A DNA stretch of 23,233 nucleotides from Treponema sp. (GCA_031255615.1 JAIRSD010000072.1:1-23233); one strand, 5' to 3'. Positions 7,097-14,988 are shown, counted from the stretch's first letter. Made by a program: numbers and translations. Notes: generated from the sequence alone by a model not told the origin.

Positions 7097-8526
7097 ACAC
7101 ACATCTCCTTTGCCCGGAAAGTATTTCCCCGCAGGGCGGAAAGGGTAAGTTCCGCGAAATTTCCGATAAAAGAAGCCTTACCGGGGGCTACCACCATTTC
7201 ATCCCGCTCAGTACGGGTTATTAACTCATCGGCATTTTTACGGGAAATCCCCTCCACCAACACCCGGTCCCGGCTTCCCAAACGGCCGCGAAGCAGTTCC
7301 AGACTGTGTTTTTTCTGCAAGGCGATCACCCTTCCCAGCCGTTCCCGCTTAAGTTCCTCCCCGATACGGCCGGGAAGATCATAGGCGGAGGTCCCCTCCC
7401 GTGGATTGTAATGATACATATAGGCATACAGAAATTTCACCTCCTCCATGAGACGGAGGGTTGCCTCCAGATCCTCCCCGGTTTCCCCGGGAAACCCAAC
7501 CAAAATGTCCGTGGAAAGACTTATCCCCGGCATAAGGGCCCGCAATTCCCCCACCAGATCGAGGTACTGTTCCCGGGTATAGCGGCGGTTCATGGCGGCG
7601 AGAATCGCGTTGGAACCGTGCTGGACCGGAAGGTGGAGATGGCGGCAAAAAACCGTATGTTCCGCCATGACCCGCATGGTTTTGGGGGAAAGGTCCTTGG
7701 GATTGGCGGAAAGAAAACGGACCCAGCGGATGGGCCCCCCCGCCACCGCCCCGGCGACCAGCTCCAAAAGGCCGGGAAAATCCAGGGAACCGGCAAAGGA
7801 CGCCCCCCCATGCCTGGGGGCCGCCGCCGCATCACCCGCCGCCCCATCCTCCGGCCCCGCCGCCGCTTTAGGGGAGGCAGAACCCGGCGGGGGGCCTTCC
7901 CAGCGGTAGGAGTTGACGTTTTGGCCCAACAGGGTGATCTCCCGGACCCCCCGTTCCGCCAGAATCCGAATTTCCGCCAGGATAGAAACGGGGTCCCGGG
8001 AAATTTCCGGCCCCCGGACGTAAGGGACGATGCAGTAGGAGCAAAAATTGTTGCAGCCGTGCATGATGGGCACAAAACTGCGGAAATGCCCTTCCTCCAG
8101 GTGGGAGGAAGAAAAGGAAAAGACCGGCCTCTCCCCGCCTTGGGGCAGCGGGGGGAAAGCCGCCCCCTCCCCGCCCTTCTCCAGGGCCTCCAGAATCAGG
8201 GGAAAAACGGAACGGGAGGAGGTCCCCATGACGTAATCCACCGCGGCGCAGCGTTCCTTAAGGCCCTCCCCCAACCGTTCCGCCATGCAGCCCGCCACCA
8301 CCAGACACAGGCGGGGCCTCTTTTTTTTCAGGGCGGCGTACAGGGCGATGCGGCCCAGAACCCGCTTTTCAGCGGTTTGCCGCACCGAACAGGTGTTAAG
8401 GAGGACCAGATCCGCCCCCTCCCCCCCCGCCGCGGCGGTCCAGCCCCGTTCCCGGCAAACCAGTTCCAGGGCGGCGGACTCCGCGGAATTCATCTGGCAG
8501 CCGTAGGTTTCAAAAAAATACGTCAT
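7078..8526 (-). CDS. miaB: tRNA-2-methylthio-N6-dimethylallyladenosine synthase MiaB
   Basis: This radical-SAM methylthiotransferase adds a methylthio group to i6A37 of tRNAs that read UNN codons. All key parts are visible. The N-terminal UPF0004 domain has three cluster cysteines (TYGCQMN, LLNTCSV, VAGCMAE). The radical-SAM CxxxCxxC reads CNNFCSYC. LSTDILVGFPGET is typical, and a C-terminal TRAM domain binds RNA. The 482 residues are longer than the usual ~440-450 because of an Ala/Gly/Pro-rich insertion of about 40 residues between SYRWEG and SLDFPG (7790-7912). The ATG follows the upstream stop codon directly (TGAATG), so it is translationally coupled to the membrane-protein gene at 8527. 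Confidence 0.96.
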   Translation of the reverse strand: MTYFFETYGCQMNSAESAALELVCRERGWTAAAGGEGADLVLLNTCSVRQTAEKRVLGRIALYAALKKKRPRLCLVVAGCMAERLGEGLKERCAAVDYVMGTSSRSVFPLILEALEKGGEGAAFPPLPQGGERPVFSFSSSHLEEGHFRSFVPIMHGCNNFCSYCIVPYVRGPEISRDPVSILAEIRILAERGVREITLLGQNVNSYRWEGPPPGSASPKAAAGPEDGAAGDAAAAPRHGGASFAGSLDFPGLLELVAGAVAGGPIRWVRFLSANPKDLSPKTMRVMAEHTVFCRHLHLPVQHGSNAILAAMNRRYTREQYLDLVGELRALMPGISLSTDILVGFPGETGEDLEATLRLMEEVKFLYAYMYHYNPREGTSAYDLPGRIGEELKRERLGRVIALQKKHSLELLRGRLGSRDRVLVEGISRKNADELITRTERDEMVVAPGKASFIGNFAELTLSALRGNTFRAKEMCVCHGGL

Positions 8527-8916
8527 TCAGCCCCGGCTTTTCAGCCCTTTGAGGAATTTCAGGCCGTTCCATACACCCAGGGCGATAAGCCCGAAGGCCC
8601 CGACGCTCAAAAGGGTCCCCGCAATGGGCCGGAAAAAAGCGGCCCCCACCCGGGACAAGATGGTCAGGAGGCCCCCCGCCGTCAGGATGACTCCGGCCTT
8701 CCGGTCCGCGCCGTCCTTGGAGAGGAGGGCAAAGACTCCAAAAAGCCCCGTCAGGGCCCCCAGAACGATTCCGGCGATGGGAAAACGCCCCCCCAGGACG
8801 GCCAACACCAGAAGAAGAAAGCCCCCCGCCAGGTTCGCCACCGCCGTAAGGCCCTGTTTTTCCAGAGTCCGCGCCGGGACCGGGGCGCGCTGATCCTCAA
8901 GTTCATTCATGCGCAT
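8527..8916 (-). CDS. Small integral membrane protein, unknown function
   Basis: This 129-residue protein has a charged N-terminus and about four hydrophobic segments (roughly residues 25-42, 44-66, 74-90 and 95-117) rich in Gly, Ala and Leu. It ends in a Lys/Arg tail (LKFLKGLKSRG). I do not recognise a specific family. It starts inside the 3' end of folD (ATG at 8916, folD stop 8903-8905), with AAGGAG six bases upstream, and its TGA abuts the miaB ATG. Translation is therefore coupled on both sides and the gene is real. Confidence 0.75.
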   Translation of the reverse strand: MRMNELEDQRAPVPARTLEKQGLTAVANLAGGFLLLVLAVLGGRFPIAGIVLGALTGLFGVFALLSKDGADRKAGVILTAGGLLTILSRVGAAFFRPIAGTLLSVGAFGLIALGVWNGLKFLKGLKSRG

Positions 8917-9784
8917 AGACGGCTCCTTCCGCGGCCTTCACCACGTTTTGCAGCAGCATGGCAATAGTCATGGGCCCCACCCCGCCGGGTACGGGGCTCA
9001 GGAACCCCGCCTTTTCAACGAGCCCCTCAAAATCCACGTCCCCCCGCAGACGGTAGCCTTTTTTCGCCTGGGGATCCGGGACCCGGTTTACCCCCACGTC
9101 GATGACCGCGGCCCCCTCCTTTACCATATCCGCCGTCACCAGCCCCGGCTTCCCCGCGGCGGCGACAAGAATATCCGCCTGCCGTGTAATCGCCGCCAGA
9201 TCCCTGGTCCCGGTATGGCAAAGGGTTACGGTGGCGTTCTGATCCCGCCGGGCCAGAAGGTTCGCCAGGGGCTTCCCCACAATGTTGGAACGGCCCAGAA
9301 CCACCGCCCGGGCCCCGGAAACGGGAATGTCGTATTCCCGCAGCAGGACCAGGATCCCGTGGGGGGTGCAGGGCAGAAAACCGGGCCGTTCCAGAAGCAG
9401 GTTCCCCAGGGAAACCGGGTGGAAGCCGTCCACGTCCTTGGCGGGATCGATGGCGGTGATAACCGGCTCCTCGCCGATATGGGAAGGAAGGGGAAGCTGG
9501 ACCAGAATCCCGTGGACCAGGGGATCGGCGTTCAGTTCCCCGATAAGGGAAAGCAGCTCCTCCTGGCTGGTCTTTTCCGGCAGCCGGAAATCCCGGCTCC
9601 CCATCCCCGCCTCCGCCAGGGCCTTTTCCTTGGCCCCCACATAGGAAAGGCTGGCGGGGTTTTCCCCCACCAGAATCACCGCGAGGCAGGGGATCGTCCC
9701 CCTTTCCCGCAGAGCGGCGCTCCGGGCCTTCACCTTATCCTGAACCTTCCGGGCCGCCGCCCTGCCGTCAATGATAATCGCCAT
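8903..9784 (-). CDS. folD: Bifunctional methylene-THF dehydrogenase/cyclohydrolase FolD
   Basis: FolD interconverts 5,10-methylene-THF and 10-formyl-THF using NADP(H). At 293 residues it is the usual length. Hallmarks are SYVGAKEKA with the catalytic lysine, VQLPLP, KDVDGFHP, the cofactor-binding GRSNIVGKP, DVGVNRV and the C-terminal PGGVGPMT signature. It overlaps thiN by 17 bases and the downstream membrane-protein gene by 14 bases, so it sits in a compact co-translated operon. No tetrahydrofolate riboswitch is visible upstream. Confidence 0.97.
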   Translation of the reverse strand: MAIIIDGRAAARKVQDKVKARSAALRERGTIPCLAVILVGENPASLSYVGAKEKALAEAGMGSRDFRLPEKTSQEELLSLIGELNADPLVHGILVQLPLPSHIGEEPVITAIDPAKDVDGFHPVSLGNLLLERPGFLPCTPHGILVLLREYDIPVSGARAVVLGRSNIVGKPLANLLARRDQNATVTLCHTGTRDLAAITRQADILVAAAGKPGLVTADMVKEGAAVIDVGVNRVPDPQAKKGYRLRGDVDFEGLVEKAGFLSPVPGGVGPMTIAMLLQNVVKAAEGAVYAHE

Positions 9785-10445
9785 CCAAGCCTCCTGTATC
9801 CCGCGCCCCCAGGGGCAGCACCAGCAGGAACCGGCCCCGCAGGGCCCGCAGGGTAAAAGCTCCGGTCTCCGCCGCGTTGCTCAATCCAAAGAATCCCCGA
9901 TCCCACGGAAGCCCCGCCAGGGGCCACTTAAGCCCCGCGCTTTCCGCCTCCCAGGGGCCGTCCCCCAGGGGAAAGACCGAAACCGCGCCCCCCGGCGGGT
10001 TAAGCAGACGAAACTCCCCGGGGGCCTCCAGACAGCGCAGATCCTCTGCGGCGGTGATCCAGCGGAAAGGATGGGGGTCCCGCTCAAAAAGGGACCGGAG
10101 GGCCAGAATGTGATCCAGCCGTCCGCCGCCGCCGCCCAGGATCCAAAGCTCATCGCAGCCCTCCTCCCAAAGGAGCTTCAGGGCCAGCTCCGTATCACTG
10201 TAATCCTTTTCCACCCCGTAACGAAGGACCCGCTCCGGGGGGTAAGCGTCCAGCCGGGAAAGGTCCCCCAGGGAATCCATGTCCCCCAGAACCCAGTCGG
10301 GCCGCAATCCCGCCGCCTCCGCGGCAAGAAGCCCGGAATCCGCCGCCGCCAACGGAACATTCCCGCCGCGGGAAGCCTCGTCAAAAATAGAACGGCAGAG
10401 TTCCGGCGGGGGCCCCTCCCCCCCAATGAACGCCAAGCCCCGCAT
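9768..10445 (-). CDS. thiN: Thiamine diphosphokinase
   Basis: This enzyme transfers pyrophosphate from ATP to thiamine to make thiamine diphosphate. The 225-residue product shows the family motifs AADSGL near the N-terminus, LGDMDS (acidic metal site), EKDYSDTELAL and a glycine-rich GGGGGRLDH. The C-terminal beta-sandwich includes the GLSNA motif. The frame runs open to 10622, but the ATG at 10445 is chosen because AAGGGAG lies 5 bases upstream and family homology begins there; the extra upstream residues come from the hairpin array. It is the first gene of a six-gene operon. No TPP riboswitch is visible upstream, so supply from salvage looks constitutive or otherwise regulated. Confidence 0.93.
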   Translation of the reverse strand: MRGLAFIGGEGPPPELCRSIFDEASRGGNVPLAAADSGLLAAEAAGLRPDWVLGDMDSLGDLSRLDAYPPERVLRYGVEKDYSDTELALKLLWEEGCDELWILGGGGGRLDHILALRSLFERDPHPFRWITAAEDLRCLEAPGEFRLLNPPGGAVSVFPLGDGPWEAESAGLKWPLAGLPWDRGFFGLSNAAETGAFTLRALRGRFLLVLPLGARDTGGLDGDYH

Positions 10446-10494
10446 ACAGGCTCCCTTGGATCGGCGATTCCCAGGAGAAAACGCCGCGTATCGA

Positions 10495-10716
10495 ATGTAT
10501 GTTGGGCGCATCCCCGCCTGCGGCGGGGACCGGGCTATCCGGGGCTCCGCTTCGCTCCGGCCCCGCCTCCGGCGTGGCTGCTTCGCACCCCTCCTATCCC
10601 TTGCGCGGGGGCGGCCAACCAAAACGCCGCGCGTTTTGGTCCGGCATCCCTGCCGCTTCGCGCCGGAGGATCCGCCCCGGCCTCCCTGCCGGGGCTGTCC
10701 CGCCGTCCGTAGGGAA
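10495..10716 (+). repeat. Modular hairpin array, copy 2
   Basis: This array fills the gap between divergent thiN and cca (10446-10760). It has the same connector order as copy 1: ATGTATGTTGGGCGCA (10495-10510), then an 8-bp hairpin of CCCCGCC type (10511-10529), CCGGGCTATCC (10530-10540), a GC-rich palindromic patch, CTCCTATCCCTTGCGCGGG (about 10591-10609), and a 9-bp hairpin (10619-10627 with 10631-10639). A GGTCCGGCATCCCTGCC module follows. The hairpin arms differ from those in copy 1, but the connectors are nearly identical. The array is flanked by a 12-base direct repeat, GCTCCCTTGGAT, at 10450-10461 and 10717-10728. Confidence 0.9.
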
Positions 10717-10722
10717 GCTCCC

Positions 10723-10752
10723 TTGGATACGCCGCCTCCATTATAGTATAGT
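10723..10752 (+). promoter_or_regulatory. Promoter of the tRNA nucleotidyltransferase gene, near-leaderless
   Basis: TTGGAT (10723-10728) is followed after 18 bases by TATAGT (10747-10752); an overlapping TATAGT lies at 10742-10747. The predicted start of transcription is about 10754-10759, only a few bases before the ATG at 10761. There is no Shine-Dalgarno in the intervening GTACCCCCCT. Confidence 0.6.
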
Positions 10753-10760
10753 ACCCCCCT

Positions 10761-12155
10761 ATGAGCAATCTTAGCTGCCCCGCTGTTCTAAAGGGCCGGC
10801 TTCAAGAGATCGCCCTACTGTTTCGGGGAAAAGGCAGGCAGTTGTACCTGGTGGGGGGAGCGGTGCGGGACATCCTCCGGGGCCGGCATCCAAAAGACTG
10901 GGATCTGGCCACCGACGCGCCCCCCGGCGAGGTCATTGAGTTGTTCCGGGGAATCAAACCCCGGGCCGCCGTCATCCCCACGGGAATAAAACACGGCACC
11001 GTAACCCTGCACTACCGGGGCGGAGTCTACGAGATAACCACCTTCCGCAGCGAATCTTTCTACCGGGACGGCAGACATCCTGAATCGGTCCGCTTTGCCG
11101 GGACAATCGACGAAGACCTGTCCCGGCGGGACTTTACGATGAACGCAATCGCCATGGCCCTGCCCGGCGGGAAGACGGTGGATCCCTTCGGCGGGGGCAA
11201 GGACATACGGGACGGCCTTATCCGCTGCGTGGGAACCCCCCTGGACCGTTTCAGGGAAGACGGCCTGCGCCCCCTGCGGGCGCTCCGTTTCGCCGCCCAG
11301 TTGGACTTCCGGGTGGACGATGCCGCCCTCCAGGCGATCCGTCCTTCGCTCGACGTAACCGCCCGGGTTTCCCAGGAACGGGTGCGGGACGAATTGGACA
11401 AGATCCTGGCCAGCCCCCAGCCTTCCTCCGCCTTCCGGCTTATGGAAAACACCGGGCTCCTGGAACTCCTGCTGCCGGAACTTGCCCAATGCCGGGGGAT
11501 TGAACAGAAGGGTTTCCACCGTTTCGATGTGCTGGACCATTCCCTGCTGTCCTGCGACTACGCCGCCCTCCAGGAATACCCCCAGGAGGTGCGGCTGGCG
11601 GCCCTTCTGCACGATGTGGGGAAGCCGGAGGCCCGCCAGGAAGATGAGAGGGGGACCTTTACCTTCTACCACCACGAAAAATATTCCGCCCGGACGGCGG
11701 AACAGCTTATGACCCGGCTGCGCTACTCCAATGCCCGGATCGAAAAGGTCTGCCGCCTCATAAGCTGCCACATGTTTCATTACGAGGACTGCTGGAGCGA
11801 CGGGGCCGTGCGGCGTTTTATCATACGGACGGGGGAAGAAAATTTGGAAAATCTCTACCAGCTGCGCAGGGCCGACAGCTACGGCATGGGAGGAATCGAA
11901 CAACCGGTGGAGAACCTGGCGCGGTTGATCAGCCGGGTAGACCAAACGCTGGCGGGAAACCACGCCCTCTCCCTTAAGGACCTGGCGGTCTCCGGGAAGG
12001 ATCTTATAGCCGCGGGGGTCGCGCCGGGCAGACACATGGGGATCATTCTTAAGGAGCTTCTGGAAACCGTGGTAGACGACCCGGACTCAAACAACCGGGA
12101 AACGCTGCTGTCTATCGCCCTTAAACTGAACGGGCGGTATCAAACTCGCCCCTAA
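10761..12155 (+). CDS. cca: CCA tRNA nucleotidyltransferase / poly(A) polymerase family
   Basis: This 464-residue class II nucleotidyltransferase has GGAVRD (residues 32-37) and DWD metal ligands (46-48). It also has RRDFTMNA (122-129), a nucleotide-selecting REDGLRPLRALRFA helix (165-178), and an HD phosphohydrolase domain with LLHDVGKPE (282-290). Members either add CCA to tRNA 3' ends or polyadenylate RNA, and sequence alone does not settle which. The tRNA-Glu gene in this window encodes no CCA, so the organism needs a CCA-adding enzyme; this one, with its HD domain, is a good candidate. Its last 35 bases overlap the convergent rnc gene. Confidence 0.9.
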   Translation: MSNLSCPAVLKGRLQEIALLFRGKGRQLYLVGGAVRDILRGRHPKDWDLATDAPPGEVIELFRGIKPRAAVIPTGIKHGTVTLHYRGGVYEITTFRSESFYRDGRHPESVRFAGTIDEDLSRRDFTMNAIAMALPGGKTVDPFGGGKDIRDGLIRCVGTPLDRFREDGLRPLRALRFAAQLDFRVDDAALQAIRPSLDVTARVSQERVRDELDKILASPQPSSAFRLMENTGLLELLLPELAQCRGIEQKGFHRFDVLDHSLLSCDYAALQEYPQEVRLAALLHDVGKPEARQEDERGTFTFYHHEKYSARTAEQLMTRLRYSNARIEKVCRLISCHMFHYEDCWSDGAVRRFIIRTGEENLENLYQLRRADSYGMGGIEQPVENLARLISRVDQTLAGNHALSLKDLAVSGKDLIAAGVAPGRHMGIILKELLETVVDDPDSNNRETLLSIALKLNGRYQTRP

Positions 12156-12867
12156 GCTGCTCCAGGGCCATCCGGGCCGCTTCCCGCTCGGCGCCCTTCT
12201 TGCTGCGTCCTATCCCCGGCCCATACACCCGGTCCTTTATCCGGACTTCCATTCTAAACAGCCGCTCGTGATCCGGGCCCGAACGGTTGATCAGCCGGTA
12301 TTGGGGATAGACCTTGAAATAACGCTGGCTTAATTCCTGCAGCATGGACTTGGAATCTTCGTGGTAGTTTTTTTCAATTACCCGGCTAATCTCCGGCCGG
12401 ATGCACCGTTCTACAAAGGAAAAGGCGGCGGAAAAACCAGAATCCAGATAAAGGGCGCCGATAAGGGCCTCCATGGCGTCCGCCAGGATGGCATTCTTCT
12501 GCCTCCCCCCGGAAAGCTCCTCCCCCTTGCCCAGAATCAAAAGAGCATCGATCTGCAATTCCCTGGCAAGGGAGGAAAGAATATCCTCCGAAACCACCAC
12601 GGATTTTATCTTTGCCAGTTCTCCTTCGTTCTTTTCGTCAAAACCTTCGTAGAGCACCGCGGCGCAAACCGCCCCCAGAATCGCGTCCCCCAAAAATTCC
12701 AGCCGTTCGTTGTTGCTCCGGTGGGAACCTTCATTAGAGATAGAACGATGTATGAATGAAAGATTCAGAAGCTCCGGGTTTCGGAACCTTATCCCGGCAG
12801 CTTTGAGAAAGACCGCCAACTCTTTTCTTCTTGCCGGTTCCAGCTTGGGAAGATCAATCCCTCCCAA
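12121..12867 (-). CDS. rnc: Ribonuclease III
   Basis: RNase III cleaves double-stranded RNA in rRNA processing and mRNA decay. The catalytic signature NERLEFLGDAILG and the second metal-site segment DAMEALIGALYLD are intact. A C-terminal dsRNA-binding domain ends in GIGRSKKGAEREAARMALEQL. No ATG exists near the expected start. The TTG at 12867 is chosen because AAGGGA lies 6 bases upstream, giving 248 residues. A TTG at 12909, right after the acpP stop, is the alternative. The longer frame to 13098 lies inside acpP and is not credible. It is the last gene of rpmF-acpP-rnc. Confidence 0.93.
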   Translation of the reverse strand: MGGIDLPKLEPARRKELAVFLKAAGIRFRNPELLNLSFIHRSISNEGSHRSNNERLEFLGDAILGAVCAAVLYEGFDEKNEGELAKIKSVVVSEDILSSLARELQIDALLILGKGEELSGGRQKNAILADAMEALIGALYLDSGFSAAFSFVERCIRPEISRVIEKNYHEDSKSMLQELSQRYFKVYPQYRLINRSGPDHERLFRMEVRIKDRVYGPGIGRSKKGAEREAARMALEQLRGEFDTARSV

Positions 12868-12910
12868 GCGCTTTCCCTTTGAAGACGGACGGCCCAGGGG
12901 AGCCCACAAT

Positions 12911-13150
12911 TTACTTCTGCTGGGATTCTTGGATATACTTGTAGGCATCCCCAACGGTTTCAAACTCATTGGCCTTTTCATCGGGGATGGAAATACCCAT
13001 TTCTTCCTCGATGGCGTAGACCAATTCGTAGGTATCCAAGCTGTCGGCCCCCAGATCCTGACGGAACGATGCGTCCATCGTGATCTTCCCGGCGTCAACC
13101 TCCAGCTTTTCGGCGATCAGCTTTTTCATCTTTTCAAACAACTCATCCAT
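12911..13150 (-). CDS. acpP: Acyl carrier protein
   Basis: This 79-residue acidic four-helix protein carries growing acyl chains in type II fatty-acid synthesis. The phosphopantetheine attachment serine lies in GADSLDTYELV. The ATG at 13150 has AAAGGAT about 8 bases upstream; the six extra codons to 13168 lack a ribosome site. It lies 26 bases after rpmF and just before rnc, and coaD (coenzyme A supply for the same prosthetic group) is close by. Confidence 0.96.
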   Translation of the reverse strand: MDELFEKMKKLIAEKLEVDAGKITMDASFRQDLGADSLDTYELVYAIEEEMGISIPDEKANEFETVGDAYKYIQESQQK

Positions 13151-13176
13151 TCTTTTGTATCCTTTCAAAAAATGTT

Positions 13177-13365
13177 CTATACCTTCGAGTCCGGTACGAT
13201 AACCTGTTTACCGCGATAAAAACCGCACTTTGGGCAGACCCGGTGCATCAACACCCGGTTCCCGCAGTTGCTGCACTCCACCATTGCCGGAGGCGAAAGT
13301 TTCATGTTAATTGACTGCCGCCGGCTCGTCCGGGCCTTCGATGTTTTGAATCTGGGTACCGCCAT
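13177..13365 (-). CDS. rpmF: 50S ribosomal protein L32
   Basis: This 62-residue basic protein begins with the typical MAVPRFKTSKARTSRR and contains a zinc-ribbon CxxC...CxxC (CSNCGNRV, VCPKCG), the zinc-binding L32 form. AGAGG lies 8 bases before the ATG. It is the first gene of rpmF-acpP-rnc, driven by a strong promoter just upstream. Confidence 0.97.
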   Translation of the reverse strand: MAVPRFKTSKARTSRRQSINMKLSPPAMVECSNCGNRVLMHRVCPKCGFYRGKQVIVPDSKV

Positions 13366-13394
13366 CTCTTAAACCTCTACATCAGGATATCTGG

Positions 13395-13423
13395 ACTTTA
13401 ACGAAACCCAGGATATTTGTCAA
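13395..13423 (-). promoter_or_regulatory. Promoter of rpmF-acpP-rnc
   Basis: On the minus strand, a perfect TTGACA (13423-13418) is followed after 17 bases by TAAAGT (13400-13395). The predicted transcript start is near 13388, about 23 bases before the rpmF ATG. Confidence 0.75.
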
Positions 13424-13556
13424 GGTCGATTGCGATCCCTTCGGCAATTCCCGGTTCGAAAGGCGCCGCATAGGGAATCAGATCCCGGTGCGGAGTTTCG
13501 CGGCGCGGGCCCTGTAAACCGCTCCCGGCCGCCGGGCTCCGCCGAAGGCCGCCCCG

Positions 13557-14033
13557 CTACCGGTATTTGGCCTTGAGGGCCTCCGCCACCAGGGGGGGGA
13601 CCATACCAGCGACGTCTCCCTGAAAAGAGGCCAGTTCCTTTATCGACGAGGAACGGAGGACGAAATATTCCGGATCGGTGGTCATAAAAATGGTCTCGAT
13701 TCGGGGATTCAGGGCCTTGTTCATCATGGAGAGTTCAAATTCGTATGAAAAATCGTCCAGCCCCCGGACTCCCCGGACCAGAATCCTGGTGCCCCGGCTC
13801 CGCAGAAAGTCAACAATCAGGGTGTCGCAGGTCTCCACCGCCACATTTTCATAAGCCCCCACCAGATCCCGAATCATGGAAACCCGCTCCCCGGCGGAAA
13901 AAAGGTACTTTTTTTGCCGGTTCTCCGCCACCACCACCAGAAGCTCGTCAAAGATGGCGGCCGCCCGTTGGATGATGTTGATATGCCCCAGGGTGGGAGG
14001 GTCAAAGGACCCGGGGAAGGCGGCTTTTAACAT
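13557..14033 (-). CDS. coaD: Phosphopantetheine adenylyltransferase
   Basis: CoaD transfers AMP from ATP to 4'-phosphopantetheine, the fourth step of coenzyme A synthesis. At 158 residues it is the normal length. The nucleotidyl-transferase motif FPGSFDPPTLGHINII is at the N-terminus, RGVRGLDDFSYE is in the middle, and a SSSIKELASF segment corresponds to the ISSTxxR motif. GAGGAG lies 7 bases before the ATG. It is separated from rpmF by a 191-base gap (13366-13556) that holds the rpmF promoter but no clear terminator. Confidence 0.97.
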   Translation of the reverse strand: MLKAAFPGSFDPPTLGHINIIQRAAAIFDELLVVVAENRQKKYLFSAGERVSMIRDLVGAYENVAVETCDTLIVDFLRSRGTRILVRGVRGLDDFSYEFELSMMNKALNPRIETIFMTTDPEYFVLRSSSIKELASFQGDVAGMVPPLVAEALKAKYR

Positions 14034-14216
14034 GGCGATTCTCCTCAGCCGCCCCTGCGGCGTCCCGTATACTCAAAATCTAACCCTAAGTCGATCCCGA
14101 ATCCTCGTCAAGCCCCCGGAAAGACCCGCGGCATCCGAGACAGCGGTAAACCGCGCCCTCTTGCCGCCTTGAAAGCGGGATCCTTTGCTTGCTATTGAAA
14201 TTTCGGGGAAACGTAT

Positions 14217-14245
14217 TTGACGAACCGCCGGGTTTGATGTATAAA
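14217..14245 (+). promoter_or_regulatory. Promoter of the 14254 lipoprotein gene, leaderless type
   Basis: TTGACG (14217-14222), a 17-base spacer, then TATAAA (14240-14245). The expected transcript start is about 14252, two bases before the ATG at 14254. No Shine-Dalgarno is present between the -10 box and the ATG. Confidence 0.7.
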
Positions 14246-14253
14246 ATTGAATA

Positions 14254-14841
14254 ATGAAGCGGTTCTTTTTATTCATGCTGGTCTGTTTCATGGGGATGGC
14301 TTCCTGTACATCCCAGCCGGAACCTCCAAGCGAAGATCCGCCTCCCCCTCCTCCCCCGGCCCCGGAAATTCCGGTCAGCCAGGCGGCGCCGCCTGTCATG
14401 GCAAGTCCGCCCCCCCCTGTCGAGGAGGCTCCGTCCTTTGATTTCGGCCATATTACCGAGGAAGTCCGGGTCCATACCAGAAAGGATATCCAGCATCTCA
14501 TAAAAGAACTTGACAACATCATCGAGGCTGAAGACTACCAGGCATGGCTGGGGAACCTTGAGCAGTCCTATCTGGAGAAAATCAGTTCCCAGAGTTTTCT
14601 TGTTGCCCAATCCCAATCCCCCCGGTTAAAATCCCAGGGAAGGCTGAGAAATACGGAAGAGTATTTCAGAAAAGTAGTGGTGCCTTCCCGTTCAGCCGCC
14701 AATTACCGGATAGACGATATTGACATTCAATTTATTCCCGAAGAAGAAAAGGTGCTTGCCTTCCTGACTACTCCGGAGGGAAGGCGGCTGCGGCTTTACG
14801 AGTTAAAACATGTCTCTGGCATCTGGAAAATAGCCAATTAA
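14254..14841 (+). CDS. Proline-rich lipoprotein, unknown function
   Basis: This 195-residue protein has a lipoprotein signal: a basic start, a hydrophobic core and a lipobox-like MASC at residues 15-18. The mature protein would be lipid-anchored at Cys18. A proline-rich spacer (about residues 22-55, including a run of seven Pro) leads to a globular domain of ~135 residues with a Trp/Leu-rich helix and C-terminal strands (AFLTTPEGRRLRLYELKHVSGIWKI). This domain looks like the small DUF4440/NTF2-like or lipoprotein-tail folds seen in treponemes, but I do not recognise a named family. The HEAT-repeat gene follows after 147 bases that show only a weak GGGCC/GGCCC hairpin at 14843. Confidence 0.75.
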   Translation: MKRFFLFMLVCFMGMASCTSQPEPPSEDPPPPPPPAPEIPVSQAAPPVMASPPPPVEEAPSFDFGHITEEVRVHTRKDIQHLIKELDNIIEAEDYQAWLGNLEQSYLEKISSQSFLVAQSQSPRLKSQGRLRNTEEYFRKVVVPSRSAANYRIDDIDIQFIPEEEKVLAFLTTPEGRRLRLYELKHVSGIWKIAN

Positions 14842-14988
14842 GGGCCTGTTCAGGGCCCCAGGGAGACCGTTATCGACAATGGATGCAGCGCGAACCGGAC
14901 CAGTAAAAGAGATGCCCTGTCAGGCTGCCGGATTGATGTGGATGCGCCGGCCTAAAAATAACCAAATTTTTGATAAGGAGACTGTGGT

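Noticed and set aside
7306..8967. 553-residue plus-strand ORF opposite miaB and its neighbour
   Set aside because: It is a shadow of miaB and the membrane-protein gene. It is rich in Gly, Pro, Arg and His with no domain.
9700..10500. TPP or tetrahydrofolate riboswitch for thiN-folD
   Set aside because: No conserved riboswitch core is visible upstream of thiN. The leader is short and followed by the hairpin array.
10815..12035. 406-residue minus-strand ORF opposite cca
   Set aside because: It is an antisense shadow of a confidently identified enzyme with no family resemblance of its own.
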